Positions 51,850 through 60,705 of a stretch of DNA of 64,000 nucleotides are shown piece after piece. The DNA comes from Bacillus fungorum. GTDB lineage: Bacteria; Bacillota; Bacilli; Bacillales; Bacillaceae_G. Location: positions 1 to 64,000 of the forward strand of contig NZ_NWUW01000002.1 in assembly GCF_002746455.1 (NCBI RefSeq), read 5' to 3'. The notes beneath the pieces are model-generated. The model was not told the DNA's origin. It searched no databases and saw nothing but the letters and a program-made list of their open reading frames with translations. The translations under genes were made by a program, and so were the position numbers. The first letter of the stretch is position 1. Each line of letters starts with the position of its first letter.

Positions 51850-52478
51850 AAAAAGAAATCGCATCGCATTTATTAGAAATTGGAGCAGTATTTTTACAAC
51901 CGAATGACCCATTCACATGGTCTTCTGGTATGAAATCACCAATTTATTGTGATAACCGTTTAACTTTATCTTATCCAAAAGTACGTCAAGCGATTGCAGC
52001 TGGATTAGAAGAGTTAATTAAAGAGCACTTCCCAACTGTAGAAGTTATTGCAGGAACAGCAACTGCTGGTATTGCGCACGCTGCATGGGTAAGCGATCGT
52101 ATGGATTTACCAATGTGCTACGTACGTAGTAAAGCAAAAGGTCACGGTAAAGGGAATCAAATCGAAGGAAAAGCTGAAAAAGGTCAAAAAGTAGTAGTGG
52201 TAGAAGACTTAATTTCAACTGGCGGTAGTGCAATTACATGTGTAGAAGCACTTCGCGAAGCAGGATGTGAAGTACTAGGAATCGTATCAATCTTCACATA
52301 CGAGCTTGAAGCAGGAAAAGAAAAGCTTGAAGCAGCTAACGTAGCATCATATTCTTTAAGTGATTACAGTGTATTAACTGAAGTTGCAGCAGAAAAAGGT
52401 ATGATCGGACAAGCTGAAACGAAAAAATTACAAGAGTGGCGTAAAAATCCAGCAAATGAAGCTTGGATTACAGCGTAA
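51846..52478 (+). CDS. pyrE: Orotate phosphoribosyltransferase PyrE
   Basis: 210 residues. The PRPP loop '[14 protein letters not shown]' (~116-129) and the catalytic loop '[15 protein letters not shown]' (~94-108) are present. It joins orotate to PRPP to give OMP. GGGAAGGTG lies upstream in pyrF. Last gene of the operon, followed by a strong terminator. Confidence 0.97.
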
Positions 52479-52483
52479 CAAGA

Positions 52484-52519
52484 AAAAAGACGACCGCGGG
52501 GGAACGCGGTCGTCTTTTT
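52484..52519. terminator. Bidirectional terminator pyrE / HAD gene
   Basis: A 15-bp stem AAAAAGACGACCGCG with 52505-52517 and a 6-base loop, flanked by A and T runs. Confidence 0.95.
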
Positions 52520-53195
52520 ATATGATTTCTAAAACTTCGTATAAAGAACGTATCGTGGATACATCGTATTTTTGCAATGAGTTGTTCCTGTTTAACCATA
52601 TTCCGTGCATTCCAGCTGCTGTACTACTAATTGCATCTGTTTCTAATCGATCGCCAATATAATAGCAATCTTTCATTTCAAGATTCGATTGTAATGCAGT
52701 TCTTTGAAACATTTCAGGGTCTGGTTTCGATATACCAATTTCACTAGAAGTAAATATGTATTTGAAATATTGTAGAATGTTTAGAGCAGTTAATTTTTCG
52801 ACTTGTTGTTCATAGTCACCATTACTAATGATACCTAATGAGTGCCCTTCTTGCTTTAAGGTCTGTAATGTATGGTGTACATCTTCAAACGCGGCCCAGT
52901 TGTTCTTATATAGTTCTATATATTGATTGAATCTGTGCTGAGATTCCTCGGGTGATAAGTTTACGCCATATGTTTTAAATAAATGATACATTCGCATCTT
53001 TTGTTGTTCTGGGAAAGATAATTCCTTGGATAAAAATTTGTTGAAATATACTTCTGATAATTCATGCCAGACTTCTGTTGCTTCTAATTCATTGCCTGAA
53101 AAAATAGTATTATATTTTTGAAAAAAATCTATAATACCATTTTTTTCAGCAGTGTCGTAATCAAGTAAAGTTCCATCAATATCAAAGAAAATCAT
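52518..53195 (-). CDS. HAD-superfamily hydrolase (YjjG/YfnB-like)
   Basis: 225 residues, HAD subfamily IA. Motif I 'FFDIDGTLLDYD' (~3-14, nucleophile Asp and acid Asp), motif II 'GIISNGD' (~136-142), motif III Lys in 'GISKPDPEMF' (~173) and motif IV 'YIGDRLETD' (~198-206). A helical cap fills ~20-95. Relatives hydrolyse pyrimidine nucleotides, including non-canonical ones, so the position beside the pyr operon is suggestive, but specificity cannot be read from the sequence. It is convergent with pyrE. Confidence 0.88.
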   Translation of the reverse strand: MIFFDIDGTLLDYDTAEKNGIIDFFQKYNTIFSGNELEATEVWHELSEVYFNKFLSKELSFPEQQKMRMYHLFKTYGVNLSPEESQHRFNQYIELYKNNWAAFEDVHHTLQTLKQEGHSLGIISNGDYEQQVEKLTALNILQYFKYIFTSSEIGISKPDPEMFQRTALQSNLEMKDCYYIGDRLETDAISSTAAGMHGIWLNRNNSLQKYDVSTIRSLYEVLEII

Positions 53196-53217
53196 ATTAC
53201 AATCTCCTCGCTAATAA

Positions 53218-53472
53218 CTATTTAGCGTTTTCCGCAACTTCATATCCTCTTACAAACAATAAAGTCATATAAGAAACAATAAATGAGAAAATGCTATACA
53301 TGCCCACCCAAAAGAAAAATTTTGGAGTAAAGGCGATAACACCTATTATTAAAAAACTAGCAAACGTTACAATCGGCATTACGTAATACGTTTTCGTTCT
53401 ACGTGTTCCAATAACAGAAACGATAAAGATAAGTAATGGACAAATTAATAAGACGAAAATCAATTCATTCAT
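53218..53472 (-). CDS. Small membrane protein (DUF2651-like)
   Basis: 84 residues with three hydrophobic helices (~3-21, 30-48, 52-73) and a short polar tail. It resembles the DUF2651 family of small Bacillus membrane proteins, from memory. ATG 53472 is preceded by GGGG at nine bases; a longer frame up to 53673 has no ribosome site and no membrane character. The role is unknown. It lies 22 bases upstream of the HAD gene on the same strand and may be co-transcribed with it. Confidence 0.6.
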   Translation of the reverse strand: MNELIFVLLICPLLIFIVSVIGTRRTKTYYVMPIVTFASFLIIGVIAFTPKFFFWVGMYSIFSFIVSYMTLLFVRGYEVAENAK

Positions 53473-53607
53473 AGTTATGTCCCCTTTTCTAATTGCAGTA
53501 ATCTGTTTCTCGTAAACGTTTTGAAATAAATACTCTCCTAATATAATTTCGCTAACATATACATAATCCCTTTTGAAAGTCAGTAATAAATGATTGACTT
53601 CACAATA

Positions 53608-53637
53608 AAAAAGGTAAGCAAGAGTACGCTTGCTTAC
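53608..53637 (-). terminator. Terminator of the decayed permease gene
   Basis: GTAAGCAAG/CTTGCTTAC with a T-rich run on the minus strand. It lies just downstream of the permease remnant, so it survived the decay. Confidence 0.7.
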
Positions 53638-53639
53638 GT

Positions 53640-53823
53640 TATAAAATAAACATCGCAACGATCGTGGTGACAAGTAAGCAAATCACAACTGGTAAAAAGG
53701 TTTCGGCGTGCAAGTTCAAATGGATCTACCTTGCAAATGGCAGCGGCAGGAATAAGCGCCCAAGGAATTAACGTCCCGCCCCCGGTCCATATTTGCCCGA
53801 GTGCTGTTAATGTAGCTGTTTAT
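53640..53823 (-). pseudogene. C-terminal remnant of a membrane transporter
   Basis: On the minus strand the last ~58 residues of a polytopic permease can be read: 'LGQIWTGGGTLIPWALIPAA' followed by 'ICKVDPFELARRN'. After a one-base frameshift near 53699 it continues 'FLPVVICLLVTTIVAMFIL' and a stop. The 5' part is missing. Between it and the next gene (53,888) no further homologous sequence is seen. It is a truncated, frameshifted relic of an inner-membrane carrier; the family could not be named. Confidence 0.6.
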
Positions 53824-53887
53824 AGTAAGTAATGGAAATTGGTGTTACAATACAATTAATCTTAAAAATGGAATCGAAGGAGGGCTT

Positions 53888-54253
53888 ATGTGCAAGAAAA
53901 TTGGATTTTGGGGATTCATCATATCTTGTAGCCTATTAATCATTTTAAATTTGCTTACAAACAATGAATGGATAAGTATCATACCTGTTTTCGGGTTTGT
54001 TTTTGTACTGTTATATAACTGGGATGATATGAAAGAATATAGTAAGAAAAGTATTGGAATTGTGATAGGTATCATCGTTGTTTGCTCATTTTTCGTAGGG
54101 TTTATTTTAATAGAGGGTCAGAAACAAATGGAGAAAATGTCTATTTTTCAAGAGTGGATGTCTTCCGCAAAAGGTCTTTATATTGTAATTGTAGTTGTTA
54201 TTTTTTTAAGAATTGTTATAAGCATAGCAAGTTACATATTAAAGGAGAAGTAG
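53888..54253 (+). CDS. Unknown membrane protein, copy A of tandem pair
   Basis: 121 residues, about four membrane segments (~6-24, 30-44, 55-76, 98-117). It starts MCKKIGFWGF and has a cytoplasmic-like loop 'NWDDMKEYSKKS' (~44-55). It is similar to the following gene (shared KIG-x-x-G, Glu-Trp, Tyr/Asn-x-Trp-Asp and Lys-x-Tyr-Ser-x-Lys), so the two are paralogues. GAAGGAGG precedes the ATG. No known family recognised. It is followed by the paralogue with one base between stop and start. Confidence 0.7.
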   Translation: MCKKIGFWGFIISCSLLIILNLLTNNEWISIIPVFGFVFVLLYNWDDMKEYSKKSIGIVIGIIVVCSFFVGFILIEGQKQMEKMSIFQEWMSSAKGLYIVIVVVIFLRIVISIASYILKEK

Positions 54254-54254
54254 A

Positions 54255-54623
54255 ATGAGAGAGAAAATAGGGTATTATGGTGTGCTCGTTTGTTTATTAT
54301 TATCAGTTATTGCAGGGCAATTTCTTAAAAGTGAATGGGTACCAGTTATATTATGTATAGGAATATTGATTTTTGCTCCCATGTATCGCTGGGATGAATG
54401 GAAAGGATATAGCCGAAAAAAGAAAATTGTTTTCAGCATTGAGTTTGGCATTATAATTAGTATGATTCCGTTTTTGTTATTGAAAGGAAATGAGATAATA
54501 GATGGGATTGTAATGTTTCAAGGGTTGTTATTTACGGCAAAATTGCTATATTTAATATGCATTTTAATATCGGTAGCGGTAGTCGCTAAAAAAGTAAACG
54601 AAAAGTTATTCGTTAATGAATAA
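54255..54623 (+). CDS. Unknown membrane protein, copy B of tandem pair
   Basis: 122 residues with about four membrane segments (~6-22, 28-43, 58-77, 92-111). Loop 'RWDEWKGYSRKKK' matches the loop of copy A. AAAGGAG at the end of copy A serves as ribosome site. The two probably form a small operon, ended by a hairpin at 54,624-54,657. The role is unknown; divergence is high enough that the duplication is not recent. Confidence 0.7.
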   Translation: MREKIGYYGVLVCLLLSVIAGQFLKSEWVPVILCIGILIFAPMYRWDEWKGYSRKKKIVFSIEFGIIISMIPFLLLKGNEIIDGIVMFQGLLFTAKLLYLICILISVAVVAKKVNEKLFVNE

Positions 54624-54657
54624 AAGAAACTGCCACCTTATTCGGTGGCAGTTTCTT
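54624..54657. terminator. Bidirectional terminator between membrane-protein pair and peptidase
   Basis: AAGAAACTGCCACC with GGTGGCAGTTTCTT, 14-bp stem and 6-base loop. Confidence 0.88.
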
Positions 54658-54665
54658 CTATGATT

Positions 54666-55736
54666 TTAACAAGGAATAACAATTAGTTCCCGATTTGATT
54701 TTGTAATAACTTCATATCCGTCTTTTGTAATGACGATATCGTCTTCAATTCTACACCCCCCCCAGTTCGGAATGTAAATACCAGGTTCAACGGTAACAAC
54801 CATACCTTCTTCTAAAGTAGCCTTACTTTCTTGGGATAGGCGAAGTGGTTCATGTATTTCTAACCCAAGACCATGACCAGTGGAGTGTCCAAAATATTGA
54901 CCATATCCATGCTTTGTAATGTACTCTCTCGTTATATCATCGATACTTTTCGCGGTTTCTCCAGGCTTAATTGCTTCAGTCCCGCGTTTTAATGCTTCTC
55001 GTACAACGTTGTATATTTTTTTGAATTCTTCTGATGGTTCCCCGATTGCTACAGTACGTGTTATATCGGAACAATATCCGTCGTAAAGTGCACCGAAATC
55101 TAATGTAACGATGTCGCCTCGTTCGATTATTTTATTTGATGCAACTCCATGAGGAAGTGAAGAACGAACCCCAGAAGCTACAATAATTTGAAATGATGAG
55201 GAGGTAGCTCCTTTTTTTCGCATGAAAAATTCTAACTCATCTCGAACATCATTTTCACTTATTCCCGGTTTTAGAAACGTAATGATGTGGTGAAATGCTT
55301 CGTCAGCGATATTAGCAGCGATTTTCATTGTTTCTATTTCAGGCGTGTCTTTAATAAGGCGAATATTTTCAATGATTTCGCACACTGGGACCATTTCTGA
55401 CTGCATATATTGTTGTAGTTTCTTAAATTGTTGCAGAGTCATATGATTGTCTTCTATTCCAAGTTTTTGAATGTTTAACTTTGATACTTGATTTGCAACT
55501 GCTTCTTCTAAATTTCCTTTATGCATAATAATTTCAGCATCTTTTATTTGTGATTTCGCTTGATCTACATAGCGAAAATCAGTTATAAAAACAGCTGTAT
55601 CCGCAGAGACTAAGACGACGCCAGCGCTACCTGTAAAGCCAGTTGCATATTGGCGATTTTCTTTTTTTGTAATGAGTAACCCGTCAATTTCATAGTTTTG
55701 TAGTTGATTTTGGATTTTATTAATTTTTAAAGTCAT
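54666..55736 (-). CDS. Xaa-Pro peptidase (M24 family)
   Basis: 356 residues, the short aminopeptidase-P/prolidase type. The N-terminal creatinase-like domain (~1-125) is followed by the metal-binding pita-bread domain: Asp in 'VTLDFGALYDGYCSDITR' (~212-229), His in 'HSTGHGLGLEIHE' (~286) and two Glu in 'VTVEPGIY' and 'RIEDDIVIT' (~320, ~334). It should cleave the N-terminal residue before proline using Mn or Co. The ATG follows AGGGGGAA. A run of eight C residues (54756-54763, G8 in the gene) codes for the Gly-Gly of 'NWGGCRIE'; a slip there would remove the last metal ligand. Confidence 0.92.
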   Translation of the reverse strand: MTLKINKIQNQLQNYEIDGLLITKKENRQYATGFTGSAGVVLVSADTAVFITDFRYVDQAKSQIKDAEIIMHKGNLEEAVANQVSKLNIQKLGIEDNHMTLQQFKKLQQYMQSEMVPVCEIIENIRLIKDTPEIETMKIAANIADEAFHHIITFLKPGISENDVRDELEFFMRKKGATSSSFQIIVASGVRSSLPHGVASNKIIERGDIVTLDFGALYDGYCSDITRTVAIGEPSEEFKKIYNVVREALKRGTEAIKPGETAKSIDDITREYITKHGYGQYFGHSTGHGLGLEIHEPLRLSQESKATLEEGMVVTVEPGIYIPNWGGCRIEDDIVITKDGYEVITKSNRELIVIPC

Positions 55737-56028
55737 GTTAATTCCCCCTATTCACAGTATTGAATAAAGCAAATAGCGTGCCAAAATGTATATTTGAAGA
55801 AAGGATAGTATAGATAAAGTGAAAAAATAGTTAGCTACTTGTAGGGAACCGGCAATTTATAAAATTTTAATTTTATAAATCATCAGTGGGGGATAAAAAC
55901 ATTCATTTGAGTTGCACTTTATATACAGGATGTAAAAATTTTTATACACATATGGAATAACACTGTAAATCTTTTTGACAATATATAAAATGAAAAAAGA
56001 AAGATGGTATGAATTAATGGGGAAGAAT
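55737..56028. other. Gap of about 290 bp between peptidase and rqcH terminator
   Basis: No ORF is supported. It contains a perfect 12-bp inverted repeat made only of A and T (55855-55866 with 55869-55880), too AT-rich for a strong hairpin, and a TTGACA at ~55975 without a clear -10. No known motif otherwise. Confidence 0.4.
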
Positions 56029-56064
56029 AAAAAATGCGTTGCTTATAAGCAACGCATTTTTTAT
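56029..56064. terminator. Terminator of rqcH
   Basis: AAAATGCGTTGC/GCAACGCATTTT, 12-bp stem with TTATAA loop, flanked by A and T runs. Confidence 0.92.
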
Positions 56065-56066
56065 AT

Positions 56067-57776
56067 TTACGCTTTTAATTTCATTACGATATCAGCATCA
56101 GGTGTTACATATATCGTTTGCTGATTGTCGTACGTAACAAAACCAAGTTTTGCACCACTCGGTTTTTTCACATGGCGTATTTTTGTGAAATCAACAGGTA
56201 CAGAGCTAGATTCTTTTGCTTTACTGTAATAAGCAGCAATTTTAGCAGCTTCTAGTAAAGTTTCTTCAGCCGGTTCTAAAGAGCGAATGACAACGTGTGA
56301 ACCAGGGATGTCTTTCGTATGTAACCAAATTTCATCACGACGGGCGAATTTCGTTGTTAAATAATCATTTTGTTTATTGTTTTTACCAACGAAAATTTCT
56401 GTGCCATCACTAGCTACATATTTATCTAATACTGGTTTAGTAGGCTTTTTCTTTGCGTTTTTCGTCTTCCGGTTGCGCATATAGCCCTCTTCAGCTAATT
56501 CCTCGCGAATTTCTTCAATATCTTTTGAAGAGGCAGCTTCCATTTGTTGAAGTAAGCTATCAAAATAAAGAATTTCTTCATTTGTTTTTTCGATTTGTTC
56601 TTCTACAATAACAACTGAATTTTTCGCTTTTTGGTACTTTTGGAAATAGCGTTGTGCATTGTCAGATGGTGTTTTTAAAGGATCTAATGTAATTTTGACA
56701 GTTCCGCCATTTTCATCGTAATAGTTAACGACTTCAATATCTTTATCACCTTTTTTCAAAGCGTACATATTGGCTGTAAGTAGCTCTCCAAATAGTTGAT
56801 ATTTATCTGCTTTTCCGGCATCTTGTAATGTTTTTTCTAGTTTAATGAGTTTTTTCTCATTTTTATTTTTTTCGTTTTGCATAAAGCGCTCTAAATCATG
56901 AGCTTGTTGTTTTACGCGGTCACGCTCTGCTTTTCCGAAAAAGAAACGGTCTAGTAATTCACTAACAGATGAGAAGGTCTTGTTTTCTCCTTGCAAGTGT
57001 GCAAGAGGGAAAAGATAAAAGAATTCTTTCCCGTTTGAAGTAATCATTGTTGGTAAATATGTATGAGTTAATAATGGTTTTTGTATGGAGAAAAATGCGT
57101 CAGCTAATGCTTTTTCATTTACCATACCGGCCTTTTTCACTACTTCTTTTGCGAATAACGGCGATATTCCCGTAAAGGTGCCGACAAGCTGTTTATCCAT
57201 GTTTCCAGATAGAAAGTCTAGCGGTCTAATAAAATCATCTTCTGTTTCGATAAGAAGCGGATTAACCTTATGTTGTGCTGGCGGGGCAACATATTCAGCT
57301 CCAGCATATACAGTACGATGGCGGTTTACCGCTAAAGATATGTGTTTTAAGCTATCTAAAATAATATTTGTTTTCGTATCTACTAAGATAATGTTACTAT
57401 GTCGTCCCATTATTTCAATTACTAATGTTTTTAATGATTCGTCTCCGATTTCATTACGACTGCGAACTGTAATTTGGATAATGCGCTCTAAATCAATTTG
57501 TTCAATTTTTTCAATGAATCCACCTTCTAAATGCTTGCGGAGAAGCATACAAAACATTGGCGGAAGTGCAGGTGAATCGTAATTTTGATTTGTTAAGTGT
57601 AAACGTGCATATGTCGGATGAGCGGAAAGAATCAGTTTTTGGTTTTTTCCGTTTGCTCGAATATGTAATAAAATCTCGTATTTTGAAGGTTGGTATATTT
57701 TGGAAACCCTTCCCGTGTAAAGAGAATTTGCAATTTCATGTGTAATCGCTCTTGTAAATAATCCATCGAATGCCAT
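56067..57776 (-). CDS. rqcH: Ribosome quality-control protein RqcH (YloA, NFACT family)
   Basis: 569 residues with the NFACT order: NFACT-N (~1-230, starting '[15 protein letters not shown]' and with '[17 protein letters not shown]'), helix-hairpin-helix, coiled coil (~285-440) and NFACT-R (~445-560: '[18 protein letters not shown]', '[17 protein letters not shown]'). It recruits tRNA-Ala to stalled 50S subunits and adds C-terminal alanine tails that mark nascent chains for degradation. Older annotations call it fibronectin-binding protein. AAAGGAGTG precedes the ATG. It is divergent from the P-type ATPase gene, and its partner ylmH/rqcP is in the same window. Confidence 0.95.
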   Translation of the reverse strand: MAFDGLFTRAITHEIANSLYTGRVSKIYQPSKYEILLHIRANGKNQKLILSAHPTYARLHLTNQNYDSPALPPMFCMLLRKHLEGGFIEKIEQIDLERIIQITVRSRNEIGDESLKTLVIEIMGRHSNIILVDTKTNIILDSLKHISLAVNRHRTVYAGAEYVAPPAQHKVNPLLIETEDDFIRPLDFLSGNMDKQLVGTFTGISPLFAKEVVKKAGMVNEKALADAFFSIQKPLLTHTYLPTMITSNGKEFFYLFPLAHLQGENKTFSSVSELLDRFFFGKAERDRVKQQAHDLERFMQNEKNKNEKKLIKLEKTLQDAGKADKYQLFGELLTANMYALKKGDKDIEVVNYYDENGGTVKITLDPLKTPSDNAQRYFQKYQKAKNSVVIVEEQIEKTNEEILYFDSLLQQMEAASSKDIEEIREELAEEGYMRNRKTKNAKKKPTKPVLDKYVASDGTEIFVGKNNKQNDYLTTKFARRDEIWLHTKDIPGSHVVIRSLEPAEETLLEAAKIAAYYSKAKESSSVPVDFTKIRHVKKPSGAKLGFVTYDNQQTIYVTPDADIVMKLKA

Positions 57777-57881
57777 AAATGAACACTCCTTTCTAACTAA
57801 AAGTTAATTATAGCATTTTTTTGGACGAGGCTGAATAAGCTTTCAATAGAGTATGTCTGGAATCAGGAGGTCGATAGCAGG

Positions 57882-60605
57882 ATGAACTGGTATGGAATGC
57901 GCGCACATGAAGTGGAAGAAAGAACGAATACGAATGTGAAGGTTGGACTTACAGAGAAAGAAGCAGAAGGACGAATAAAAAAATTTGGTACAAATGAATT
58001 AGATGAAGCGAAAAGGCCTTCTGCACTGATGGTATTTTTGGCACAATTTAAAGATTTTATGGTACTTGTTTTGTTTGGTGCAACAATAGTTTCAGCTTTT
58101 TTAGGGGAATACATTGATTCTATTGCGATTGTGGCAATTGTTATTATCAATGGTATTCTTGGCTTTTTTCAAGAAAGAAAAGCTGAAAAGTCATTGGAAG
58201 CTTTAAAAGAGCTAGCCGCCCCGCAAGTTACTGTACTGCGGAATGGAAAGTGGGTAAAGGCACCATCTAAAGCACTCGTTTTAGGTGATGTTATTAAATT
58301 TTCTAGTGGCGATCGTATTGGAGCTGATGTACGTCTTGTTGAGGCATCGAGTTTATATATCGAAGAATCAGCTTTGACAGGAGAGTCAGTACCAGTGCAG
58401 AAGAAGGTAGAAGCATTGCAAGGGCAAGATGTTTCAATTGGTGATCAAAAAAATATGGCTTTTATGGGGACGATGATTACGCGAGGATCTGGAACAGGAG
58501 TCGTTGTAGCGACTGGTATGAATACAGCGATGGGTCAAATTGCAAATATGTTACAAAATGCAGAGCAAATGGAAACGCCGTTACAAAGAAGATTAGAGCA
58601 ACTGGGGAAAATCTTAATTATTGTGGCTCTTGTTTTGACTGCGCTTGTCGTATTAGCCGGTGTGTATCAAGGGAATGAAGTGTATCATATGTTTTTAGCT
58701 GGCGTGTCGCTAGCTGTTGCTGCTATTCCAGAAGGTTTGCCAGCAATTGTTACAGTAGCTTTATCGCTTGGTGTACAGCGTATGATAAAAAAGAGAGCAA
58801 TTGTAAGAAAGTTACCAGCGGTAGAAACGTTAGGTTGTGCTTCTGTTATATGCTCTGATAAAACGGGAACGATGACCCAAAATAAAATGATGGTAACACA
58901 TATGTGGTCAGGTGGAGAGTTGTGGAAAGTGACAGGTCAAGGGTATGAACCCAATGGATCTTTTATGAAAGGTGAAAAAGAAATTAATCCAGCTAAGACG
59001 AAAGCGCTTTATCAACTACTTACATTTGGTTCACTATGTAATAACGCAAATATTATTCAAAAGAAAAAGGCGTATGTATTAGATGGAGATCCAACTGAGG
59101 GAGCGCTTGTAGCTGCAGCAATGAAAGCGGGGATAACGCGTGAGGCACTGAAAGGGAAATTTGAAATTATTCGTGAATTTCCGTTTGATTCGACCCGAAA
59201 AATGATGAGTGTTATTGTGCGAGATCGAGAGGGGAAAAAGTTTGTTGTTACGAAGGGAGCGCCAGATGTTCTCCTGCAAATGAGTCAAACGATTTTATGG
59301 GGGGATAAGCAGCAACCATTAAGTGAGTTGTATAGAAAAGAAGTACAGGCGGCTATTCATAGCTTAGGTAGTCAAGCGCTTCGAACAATTGCAGTTGCAT
59401 TTAAGCCTTTAAAAGTAACAGACTCAATTGAAAATGAAAGAGACGTTGAAAAAGATTTTATGTTGGTTGGGATACAAGGTATGATTGATCCGCCAAGGCT
59501 GGAGGTGGAACAGGCTGTAAAAGAGTGCAGAGAAGCTGGTATTCGAACAGTGATGATTACAGGTGACCATAAAGTGACTGCAATGGCGATTGCGGAACAA
59601 TTAGGGGTTTTACCACCAGGTGGACGCGTTGTTGAAGGGGTAGAACTCGCAAGTATGGATGTAAAGGAATTAGAAAATGTTGTAGAAGATACGTATGTAT
59701 TTGCTCGTGTATCACCAGAACATAAATTGAAAATTGTTAAGGCGTTGCAAAATAAAGGACATATAGTAGCGATGACAGGTGATGGAGTAAACGATGCTCC
59801 AGCTATAAAAACAGCGGATATTGGGATAGCGATGGGAATCACAGGAACAGACGTTGCGAAAGAAGCTTCTTCTCTTGTCTTGCTAGACGATAATTTTGCT
59901 ACGATTAAATCGGCAATTAAAGAAGGTAGAAATATATACGAGAATATACGTAAGTTTATTCGTTATTTATTAGCATCGAACGTAGGAGAAATTTTAGTCA
60001 TGTTATTTGCGATGTTACTTGCATTACCGCTGCCGATGGTTCCGATTCAAATTTTATGGGTGAACTTAGTTACTGACGGTTTACCGGCGATGGCACTAGG
60101 TTTGGATAAGGCTGAAGGAGACGTGATGAAGAGAACGCCGCGTCATCCGAAAGAAGGGGTATTTGCTAGAGGGCTTGCGTGGAAAATTATAAGCCGTGGC
60201 TTTCTAATTGGGGCAGTGACGTTAGTGGCGTTTATTATTGCATATAATCAACATCCAAATGAACTGAAATATGCACAAACTGTAGCATTCGCGACGTTGG
60301 TACTTGCTCAGCTTATTCATGTATTTGATTGCCGAAGTGAGCATTCTGTTTTCCACCGTAATCCGTTTGGAAATGTGTATTTAGTAGGAGCGGTTATCAT
60401 TTCATTACTACTAATGCTCGTCGTTATATATTACCCACCGTTACAACCGATTTTTAGTACAATGCCAATACAAGCAAGAGATTGGTTGTTAATTGGAGGT
60501 TTGTCATCAATTCCGACCTTCTTACTAGTAGGTTCTTTATTAACAGGAAAAAAGGGGAAGAAGGAAAAGCCAATATTATATAAGAAGGGATTAAACTTGA
60601 AATAG
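57882..60605 (+). CDS. Calcium-transporting P-type ATPase (YloB-like, PMCA/SERCA type)
   Basis: 907 residues, type IIA P-ATPase. N-terminal cation-ATPase domain, then 'ALTGESVPV' (~165-173) in the actuator, the phosphorylation motif 'CSDKTGTMT' with Asp at ~326, and the hinge 'MTGDGVNDAPA' (~631-641). About ten membrane helices; 'PEGLPAIVTVALSLG' (~285-299) contributes Ca-site residues. It exports Ca2+ from the cytoplasm. B. subtilis YloB is the counterpart and is made in sporulation. Ribosome site CAGGAGG is about 14 bases before the ATG. Confidence 0.93.
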   Translation: MNWYGMRAHEVEERTNTNVKVGLTEKEAEGRIKKFGTNELDEAKRPSALMVFLAQFKDFMVLVLFGATIVSAFLGEYIDSIAIVAIVIINGILGFFQERKAEKSLEALKELAAPQVTVLRNGKWVKAPSKALVLGDVIKFSSGDRIGADVRLVEASSLYIEESALTGESVPVQKKVEALQGQDVSIGDQKNMAFMGTMITRGSGTGVVVATGMNTAMGQIANMLQNAEQMETPLQRRLEQLGKILIIVALVLTALVVLAGVYQGNEVYHMFLAGVSLAVAAIPEGLPAIVTVALSLGVQRMIKKRAIVRKLPAVETLGCASVICSDKTGTMTQNKMMVTHMWSGGELWKVTGQGYEPNGSFMKGEKEINPAKTKALYQLLTFGSLCNNANIIQKKKAYVLDGDPTEGALVAAAMKAGITREALKGKFEIIREFPFDSTRKMMSVIVRDREGKKFVVTKGAPDVLLQMSQTILWGDKQQPLSELYRKEVQAAIHSLGSQALRTIAVAFKPLKVTDSIENERDVEKDFMLVGIQGMIDPPRLEVEQAVKECREAGIRTVMITGDHKVTAMAIAEQLGVLPPGGRVVEGVELASMDVKELENVVEDTYVFARVSPEHKLKIVKALQNKGHIVAMTGDGVNDAPAIKTADIGIAMGITGTDVAKEASSLVLLDDNFATIKSAIKEGRNIYENIRKFIRYLLASNVGEILVMLFAMLLALPLPMVPIQILWVNLVTDGLPAMALGLDKAEGDVMKRTPRHPKEGVFARGLAWKIISRGFLIGAVTLVAFIIAYNQHPNELKYAQTVAFATLVLAQLIHVFDCRSEHSVFHRNPFGNVYLVGAVIISLLLMLVVIYYPPLQPIFSTMPIQARDWLLIGGLSSIPTFLLVGSLLTGKKGKKEKPILYKKGLNLK

Positions 60606-60632
60606 TCAATGATATGAAAATGTGATATAATT
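60604..60632 (+). promoter_or_regulatory. Possible promoter of yicC operon
   Basis: TAGTCA (60604-60609), 17-bp spacer, TATAAT (60627-60632). It overlaps the stop codon of the ATPase gene, and a terminator hairpin begins six bases later. Confidence 0.45.
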
Positions 60633-60638
60633 TACAGA

Positions 60639-60672
60639 AGGTAGTAGAGCCTTGTCTCTATTACCTTTTTCA
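60639..60672 (+). terminator. Terminator after the P-type ATPase gene
   Basis: AAGGTAGTAGAG/CTCTATTACCTT (one G-T pair) followed by T5. Confidence 0.8.
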
Positions 60673-60705
60673 TTGAGTTATTTCATGGCTTGGATGTGAT
60701 AAAAA

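Noticed and set aside
52518..57776. The variable stretch as a defence island or genomic island
   Set aside because: No integrase, direct repeats or defence-type domains were seen; the genes are small membrane proteins and housekeeping enzymes.
59372..59842. 156-codon frame antisense to the P-type ATPase
   Set aside because: Product is low-complexity Ser/Thr/Ile-rich, typical of a shadow of a conserved gene.
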